Assembly: GCA_963731745.1 (NCBI GenBank)
Contig: CAVSWT010000015.1
Location: forward strand, 1-64,000
Length of the DNA: 64,000 bases
Source of the DNA: CAVSWT01 sp963731745
GTDB lineage: Bacteria > Bacteroidota > Ignavibacteria > Ignavibacteriales > Ignavibacteriaceae
Direction of reading: 5' to 3'
The notes below the pieces were generated by a model. That model worked only from the letters and a program-made list of their open reading frames with translations, ran no database searches and was not told the DNA's origin. Numbering within the stretch: the stretch's first letter is position 1; every line of letters begins with the position of its first letter. The position numbers were made by a program, and so were the translations under genes. Of the stretch, positions 58,955-64,000 are shown piece after piece.

Positions 58955-59597
58955 TAATAATTCTTTCAAGCTTTATGAATAAATCTAAAATGAAATTAAT
59001 GAATTTAATAAAAAATCCCCACAGCGGACTATAAATGAAAAACAATAAAATGAACGTACCATATAAACCTAAATGTAAAATTTTTGCCGTGAATTTATTT
59101 GGGAAAATATCATATAAGATATGCGAACCGTCTAATGGCGGAATTGGAAGTAAATTAAATGCAAATAAAAAAATGTTAAAAAAAACTCCATACCAAAAAA
59201 TATTAACTATATATTGTTGGTTTGTGAAGTGCATGTTTACTGAAATTATGAAGCCAATAAAAAAAACAAAAGCTAGCAGAAAGTTTGACAGCGGGCCGGC
59301 AAACGAAACTACAGCATCGTCTCTTAAATGATTTTTGAAATTTCTTCTGTCTATTGGAACGGGCTTAGCCCAGCCTATTAAAGCTATTCCTGAGGCGTAT
59401 GACGCAATCGGCATAATTAAGGTTCCGACTAAATCAGCATGTTTAAACGGATTAAGAGTTAATCTTCCTAAATTTTTTGCTGTATCATCGCCAAGCCTAG
59501 ATGCAAGTAATGCATGCGCAAACTCATGAATAGTTATTGAAATAAAAAACATCGGTAAAAAAGTTAAAAAGGAGATCAGTCTATCGCTTATTTGCAT
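58947..59597 (-). CDS. Site-2 protease (M50) family membrane metalloprotease
   Basis: The 216-residue protein has the zinc motif SITIHEFAHALLASRLGDDTAK (HExxH, about residues 24-28) and the second zinc-binding region LPIPPLDGSHIL (Asp). Six hydrophobic helices span the chain. It is of the short, PDZ-lacking SpoIVFB/RseP-like group. It cuts membrane proteins within the bilayer, often for regulated signalling. It is tightly packed between xerD and the lipoprotein gene. Confidence 0.93.
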   Translation of the reverse strand: MQISDRLISFLTFLPMFFISITIHEFAHALLASRLGDDTAKNLGRLTLNPFKHADLVGTLIMPIASYASGIALIGWAKPVPIDRRNFKNHLRDDAVVSFAGPLSNFLLAFVFFIGFIISVNMHFTNQQYIVNIFWYGVFFNIFLFAFNLLPIPPLDGSHILYDIFPNKFTAKILHLGLYGTFILLFFIYSPLWGFFIKFINFILDLFIKLERIINA

Positions 59598-59603
59598 TAT
59601 TAA

Positions 59604-60494
59604 TTATCCTCTGGGATGATATTCTTTGTGAACTTGTTTAATATATTCACGGTCAATGTGCGTGTAAATTTGTGTTGTAGAAATATCCGAGTGGCCAAGC
59701 ATTTCCTGCACAGCTCTAAGATCAGCGCCGCCTTCAAGCAAATGAGTAGCAAAAGAATGCCTAAATGTATGCGGGTGAACTTCTTTATTTATTCCCGCTT
59801 CGCGAACATACCTGTCAACTATTTTCCAAACACCCATGCGTGATAACTTTGAACCACGGCTATTTAAGAAAACATAATTTTCACTTTTTAATTTTTTTAT
59901 CAAAAGTGAACGCGAATTTTTCAAATAGTTTGTTATCCAATATATTGCACTTTCACCAATAGGAATTAATCTTTCTTTAGAACCCTTTCCCAAAACACGA
60001 ATAATTTCCTCGGTGAAAAATAAATCGGAAATTTTAATATTAATTAGCTCGGAAATTCTCACTCCGCATGCATAAAATAATTCCAGTATGGCTTTATCAC
60101 GAAGTCCCAGCTTTTCTTTAATGTTTGGCTGTTTTAAAATTTTTTCTACTTCGTTAAAAGTAAGCACATGCGGAAGATTTTTTGAAAGTTTGGGAGTTTC
60201 AACTTTTTCAATGGGATTTGTTTGAATATAGTTGTTTTGAAAAAGATATTTAAAAAATCCTTTAAGTGAAGAATAATAGCGTGCGGCAGAAGTTTTAGAC
60301 AGACCGATTTCATTTAGCTCTTTAAAAAAATCTATTAAATCCTGGTATGTAATTTTTGATGGATCATCAATTTTTTTTACGCTTATAAAATTTATAAATG
60401 AAGAAATATCATTTTTATATGAGCTAACTGTATTTCCCGATAAATTTTTTTCAAGACTTAAAACCGACAGATATTCTTTTAAAAAAATATTCAT
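59604..60494 (-). CDS. Tyrosine recombinase XerC/XerD
   Basis: The 296-residue protein has a SAM-like N-terminal core-binding domain (about 1-85). The catalytic part has Arg in ACGVRISELINI, Lys in GKGSKERLIPIG, the HTFRHSFATHLLEGG motif and Tyr in GHSDISTTQIYTH. The length and full tetrad fit housekeeping Xer proteins that resolve chromosome dimers, not a phage integrase. Whether it is C or D cannot be told without comparison. It overlaps pgpH by 4 bases. Confidence 0.93.
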   Translation of the reverse strand: MNIFLKEYLSVLSLEKNLSGNTVSSYKNDISSFINFISVKKIDDPSKITYQDLIDFFKELNEIGLSKTSAARYYSSLKGFFKYLFQNNYIQTNPIEKVETPKLSKNLPHVLTFNEVEKILKQPNIKEKLGLRDKAILELFYACGVRISELINIKISDLFFTEEIIRVLGKGSKERLIPIGESAIYWITNYLKNSRSLLIKKLKSENYVFLNSRGSKLSRMGVWKIVDRYVREAGINKEVHPHTFRHSFATHLLEGGADLRAVQEMLGHSDISTTQIYTHIDREYIKQVHKEYHPRG

Positions 60495-62698
60495 GTTTTT
60501 TCTTTTTTCTCTTCAACTCCTTTTTCAACTTCATCTTGTTTTGGATATCTAATTCTTCTGTGATGCTGGCCTAATAAAATACTAACAAAAGCTTCTTTTA
60601 TTTTGCTAATGTCGCTGAATGTAATTGGCGATTCATCAAGCTGCTTATCATTTATCCGGGAATTAATAATGTTATCAATTACATTTTCAACCTTAACAGC
60701 ATCAGGTTCTGAAATTGAACGAACTGCAGATTCACAGCCGTCAGCAAGCATTATTATGGCTGTCTCTTTATTCTGCGGTTTTGGGCCTGGATATTTGTAA
60801 TCTTCAATATTAACCTTTTCTTCACCATACAATTTTTTTGCTTTTTCATAGAAGAATGACATAGTCATTGTTCCATGATGAGCCGGGATGAAATCAATTA
60901 TCTCTTGAGGCAAGTTGTTAGCTTCTGCAAGCTCAATGCCTTCATTAACATGTTTTATAATTAAACTTACGCTTTCTTCAGGTGACAAACCTTCATGTAA
61001 GTTTTGATTGTTTAATTGATTCTCAACAAAATTCTGTGGTGATATAGTTTTACCTATGTCATGATAATATGCCCCTACTCTTGCAAGCAGTGGATTTGCA
61101 TTTATTTTTTCAGCTGCTGTTTCGGCAAGAGTGCCCATCGTCATGGAATGATTAAAAGTCCCGGGAGCCTTTCTTGAAAGATCTTTGAGTAAAGGCGCAT
61201 CAAAATTTGAAAGTTCGAGCAAAGTTAGATCAGTTGTGATTCTAAAGAATTTTTCAAAAAATATTAAAAGGCCATAAGTTAAAACCGGACTTATTAATGC
61301 GTTAGAAGAAATAAATGCAAATTCAATTAAAAGCTTGTTAAATTCAGCAAATCTTTCAAATCCAAAAGCAGCAATGCCGGCGGTGTACCCTATTAGTATA
61401 AATAAAAATGATCTGAAAATTTGAGAACGGTTTTTAATATCCCTAACGGAATATACTGCTAAAACACCAGCCAGTATATTTAAGACTGAAAAAGTATAAT
61501 CGTTACCGCGCAAAGCTCCGGCAATCAAAGAAATAATTACGGTTGTATAAAATCCTATTCTGGAATCAAAAGTTATTGTCAGCAGCATAGAAGCTGCGGG
61601 AATAAAAATCAATAAGTATACAGGAGTTGATGCAACTAATTGATTAACCAGGTATGTGATGAATGAAAAGAATAAAATTACAATCGCAATTAAAATAATT
61701 TTTTGATTATCATAGAATATTTTTTTTCTAAATAAAAAAACATAAATAATCAGCAGAGAAAGCAAAAATGAAATATGAAGAAACTTGCCAAACAGTTGAA
61801 GATATAATTCAACATTGCCGATCTTTTCACCCTTTGCGGCCTTGTATGAATCTATTTTAAGTTTTGTTTCCTTTGTGATCCTGTCATGCTTGCCTACAAT
61901 TCTTTCATTTTCATTTACAATCCCGCTTGTTTTAGAAACATTATTTTTTGCCTGCTGAATTAACTCATCAGTTAATTGCTTACTATAAGTTAAGTTGGGG
62001 AAAATAAAATGATCTACATATTCAATCAGCGCCGCTTCTATATTTCCAGGATAATTAAAACTTTTAATAATATCATTCGCATTTTCTTTTGCTTTAGCTT
62101 CTGTCTGAAATCTTGAATGCGGTTCAATCTCCTCAAAGTTCCCCATCCTTACGGCAATGCTGTCTCTATATTTAATATCCGGCGGGTAATTAAGAATTTT
62201 ATTTGAATAAATATTGTTTAATATATTTTTAGACAATGAAAAAAATTTGTTAAGACTAAAACCGTTCGGGGAAATTAAATTCTTTTCTTGCAGACGCAAA
62301 TTCTTTAAAGTTGTAAATGACTGCGAAGAAAGAAAAGATGGATTTTTTTCATTGCTTCCGTTTTCAACAATGGCGCTGTCAATTGCTCTTAATAAAAAAG
62401 AATTATACTTATTTATTGAATCAATATCATTTGTATTTTGATTTGCGTTTACAAAAACCGGATAGACAGTTGACTCAGCTTCCTTTATTTCCGCACGGTA
62501 AACATTCGGATCTTTTAATATTGGGAAGCTGAAAGAAGCAATTAAGTCATCATGTATCCATATTGAACCAACATTTACCTCGGACTCAATTGATTCACCT
62601 TTAGGAAACATGAGTACAATTAATAGAACTGTAATTAGAACAATTGTAAATCTAACTCTTTCGCTGGTTTTGAAATTTGTTTTATTTTTCTTCGGCAT
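60491..62698 (-). CDS. pgpH: PgpH-type 7TM-HD c-di-AMP phosphodiesterase
   Basis: The 735-residue product has an N-terminal TM helix, an extracytoplasmic 7TMR-HDED domain (about 35-290), seven TM helices (about 300-500) and a cytosolic HD domain. The HD part carries the metal motifs FNHSMTMGTL, YYHDIGKTISP and IIKHVNEG, then DFIPAHHGTMTMSFF. These match PgpH, which degrades cyclic di-AMP. No diadenylate cyclase is in the window. It is overlapped by the HAD gene by 17 bases at its start and by xerD at its end. Confidence 0.94.
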   Translation of the reverse strand: MPKKNKTNFKTSERVRFTIVLITVLLIVLMFPKGESIESEVNVGSIWIHDDLIASFSFPILKDPNVYRAEIKEAESTVYPVFVNANQNTNDIDSINKYNSFLLRAIDSAIVENGSNEKNPSFLSSQSFTTLKNLRLQEKNLISPNGFSLNKFFSLSKNILNNIYSNKILNYPPDIKYRDSIAVRMGNFEEIEPHSRFQTEAKAKENANDIIKSFNYPGNIEAALIEYVDHFIFPNLTYSKQLTDELIQQAKNNVSKTSGIVNENERIVGKHDRITKETKLKIDSYKAAKGEKIGNVELYLQLFGKFLHISFLLSLLIIYVFLFRKKIFYDNQKIILIAIVILFFSFITYLVNQLVASTPVYLLIFIPAASMLLTITFDSRIGFYTTVIISLIAGALRGNDYTFSVLNILAGVLAVYSVRDIKNRSQIFRSFLFILIGYTAGIAAFGFERFAEFNKLLIEFAFISSNALISPVLTYGLLIFFEKFFRITTDLTLLELSNFDAPLLKDLSRKAPGTFNHSMTMGTLAETAAEKINANPLLARVGAYYHDIGKTISPQNFVENQLNNQNLHEGLSPEESVSLIIKHVNEGIELAEANNLPQEIIDFIPAHHGTMTMSFFYEKAKKLYGEEKVNIEDYKYPGPKPQNKETAIIMLADGCESAVRSISEPDAVKVENVIDNIINSRINDKQLDESPITFSDISKIKEAFVSILLGQHHRRIRYPKQDEVEKGVEEKKEKT

Positions 62699-63548
62699 AC
62701 ATTTCCTTTTTTGCCTTTAAAACCATTTCCAAAAACTCTGCAGTTCCATCTTCGTTATTACTGCGCTTAGTAATAATATTGGCTAAACTTTTTATCTCAG
62801 GCACAGCATTGGAAAGCGCAACCTTTAATGCTCTTGTATTGAATAAACTTAAATCATTATACCAATCACCAATAACAGCGCTATTTTCTTCCTTTACCTT
62901 TAAGTATTTCAGAAGTCTTAACGCACCTTTTCCTTTTGATGTATTTTTTTTTCTTATATGAAGATAATAAACTTCTTCATAAGTATTAGATTTAAAATAT
63001 GAAGCGGAAATTCCAAAAGTATATGGGAAATTCATTTTCTCTTTAACAAACCGGATCGAATCTTTATTATCGCCCGCAAACACAACTTCAAGTGTTTGAT
63101 TTAAATAATTATCATATGAATTTACTTCTTCATAATTAGCACCAAATTTATCCATTATCATAGGTATAACGGAATTTGTTTCCGTATAATAAATAGCATC
63201 CGCATGGCATAAAGCAATGTGCATCAAATATTCTTCAGCAAACCTTAAAGCTTTTTTGACATATTTTTCTTTGATAAAAGATTCATGTATAACTTTTCCT
63301 TCGGGATAACTTTTAATGATGCATCCATCTAATGAAACTAACGGGGTATCGATTTCAAGCTCTTCAGCATATTTGATTAGTGCCGAATGGAGTCTTCCGC
63401 TGGCAAAAGTAAAATGAACTCCGAATTTTTTTAGTTCCTTAACAAGCTCTTTTGTCTCTTGTCCAATTTCGCCTTCTTTAGATAAAAGCGTTCCGTCTAA
63501 ATCAAAAAAAATGACATCAATGTTACCGAGTCTATTATTTGTATCCAT
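62682..63548 (-). CDS. Cof-type HAD-IIB phosphatase
   Basis: The 288-residue product has HAD motif I FFDLDGTLLSKEGE, motif II FASGRLHSAL, motif III Lys within RKKNTSKGKGALRLL, and motif IV VIGDWYNDLSLF (GDxxND). The large C2 cap between II and III is typical of Cof proteins. They dephosphorylate sugar phosphates or flavin/PLP-type substrates in the cytosol. Its start is 5 bases after the symporter stop, and its end overlaps pgpH. Confidence 0.94.
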   Translation of the reverse strand: MDTNNRLGNIDVIFFDLDGTLLSKEGEIGQETKELVKELKKFGVHFTFASGRLHSALIKYAEELEIDTPLVSLDGCIIKSYPEGKVIHESFIKEKYVKKALRFAEEYLMHIALCHADAIYYTETNSVIPMIMDKFGANYEEVNSYDNYLNQTLEVVFAGDNKDSIRFVKEKMNFPYTFGISASYFKSNTYEEVYYLHIRKKNTSKGKGALRLLKYLKVKEENSAVIGDWYNDLSLFNTRALKVALSNAVPEIKSLANIITKRSNNEDGTAEFLEMVLKAKKEMYAEEK

Positions 63549-63553
63549 ATCGG

Positions 63554-64000
63554 TTATTTAATTACTGTCTTCCAGCCAAGTTCAGATAAATTTTTATAAA
63601 TAACAATTATTGAAATTACAGCAATAACAAAACAAATTATTGCCGATTTAAAATCAGAAAAAATTACACTTCCGATTCCCAACAGCATTGAATATACTAA
63701 TGCAACTCCAAATAACCAGTTCAAAAACATTCTGAAAAATCCTACATCACTTTTAACTTCAGGCAATTTTGAAGAAATCTTTTTCCACAACACTCCGCCG
63801 GGGTGAATCTTTCTATAGAAAGAAAATAGGACATCTTCATCAGTTGGCTTGGTTAAAAAGGTAACGATAACCCAAACGATAGTGGTTGCTGAAACAAGAT
63901 AAAATAAAGTTGTCGGGAATGCTATCCCAAAGTATTTCAAAAATGGAAGTACTATAAAAGGAGTTATCATGGCAGAAATTTCCGACCAGGCATTTATTCG
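63554..64000 (-). CDS. Sodium:solute symporter (SSS family), C-terminal fragment
   Basis: The frame is open to the right edge; 149 C-terminal residues are visible, beginning RINAWSEISAMITPF, a signature near helix 12 of this family. Three further TM helices follow (PTTLFYLVSATTIVWVIVTF, FGVALVYSMLLGIGSVIF, IICFVIAVISIIVIY). The substrate is unknown. The gene heads or belongs to the envelope operon. An internal ATG at 63970 is not a start. Confidence 0.88.
   Translation of the reverse strand, partial: RINAWSEISAMITPFIVLPFLKYFGIAFPTTLFYLVSATTIVWVIVTFLTKPTDEDVLFSFYRKIHPGGVLWKKISSKLPEVKSDVGFFRMFLNWLFGVALVYSMLLGIGSVIFSDFKSAIICFVIAVISIIVIYKNLSELGWKTVIK

Noticed and set aside
59616..59843. Plus-strand frame inside the xer gene
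   Set aside because: Antisense shadow of the conserved recombinase C-terminus.
59604..60494. Integrase of a genomic island
   Set aside because: Length, motifs and place in a packed operon fit chromosomal Xer recombinase; no att repeats were noticed.
1..64000. tRNA, rRNA, CRISPR arrays, phage or insertion sequence
   Set aside because: No cloverleaf, array of direct repeats, transposase or integrase other than a housekeeping Xer was seen by reading. Specialised searches could still find small RNAs.

Overview
The window reads as a piece of an AT-rich (about one third GC) Gram-negative chromosome from the Bacteroidota/Chlorobiota/Ignavibacteriota lineage, most likely an Ignavibacteria-type organism. 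The evidence is repeated type IX secretion (T9SS) C-terminal sorting domains of the NYPNPFNP type at 3-320, 2170-2469, 10560-10833, 13345-13632 and 26440-26750. A giant hybrid two-component sensor with AraC output, DUF5686-type outer-membrane proteins, many small beta-barrels and lipoproteins fit the same group. Shine-Dalgarno-like sequences are common and one good sigma70-type promoter (rpsT) is visible. I found no rRNA, tRNA, CRISPR array or complete insertion sequence.

Layout. (1) 1-14.9 kb is a surface/secretion region: a T9SS cargo tail, a GC-rich BNR-repeat plus esterase cargo, a 1395-residue hybrid sensor, a beta-barrel, a tandem pair of large T9SS cargo proteins with a putative Cys/His/(Asn or Asp) papain-like domain, and an OmpA-like protein. 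(2) 15-26.4 kb holds an RRM RNA-binding protein, a DUF5686 outer-membrane protein, an active/inactive M16 peptidase pair, two paralogous lipoproteins, a HAD hydrolase, an L,D-transpeptidase and an M49 dipeptidyl peptidase. (3) 26.4-32.3 kb holds a broken T9SS cargo gene, two duplicated lipoproteins, a beta-barrel and ychF. (4) 32.5-44.6 kb is mixed metabolism: DPP-IV-like peptidase, OsmC, an AMP-ligase/unknown/GNAT trio, egtB-egtD (ergothioneine-type thiohistidine synthesis) and a cupredoxin-like lipoprotein without its copper ligands. (5) 44.8-52.4 kb is housekeeping: methyltransferase, DUF423, uvrB, DoxX, rpsT, and a minus-strand queE-queD-truA operon with a nucleotidyltransferase plus small-protein pair at its end. 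(6) 52.4-64 kb is minus strand: a GlmU-like protein and a tightly packed envelope operon with a solute:sodium symporter, HAD phosphatase, PgpH c-di-AMP phosphodiesterase, XerC/D recombinase, M50 protease, lipoprotein, MsbA-like exporter and an O-antigen-ligase-like protein carrying a large propeller-like insert.

A major caveat is reading-frame breaks. I find about nine single-base frame breaks, all between 1.3 and 31.8 kb. They affect the esterase cargo, both tandem peptidase-like cargos, the HAD hydrolase, the M49 peptidase (three breaks), a T9SS cargo, and even the highly conserved ychF. Most fall in short homopolymers. None is evident in 32.5-64 kb. This pattern looks more like consensus errors in the assembly than biology, so the broken genes should not be called pseudogenes without read support.

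The most interesting candidates are the tandem putative T9SS-secreted cysteine peptidases, the O-antigen-ligase/propeller chimera, the AMP-ligase/unknown/GNAT trio, the GC-rich esterase module welded to a native sorting domain, and a G11 tract in a divergent promoter region.
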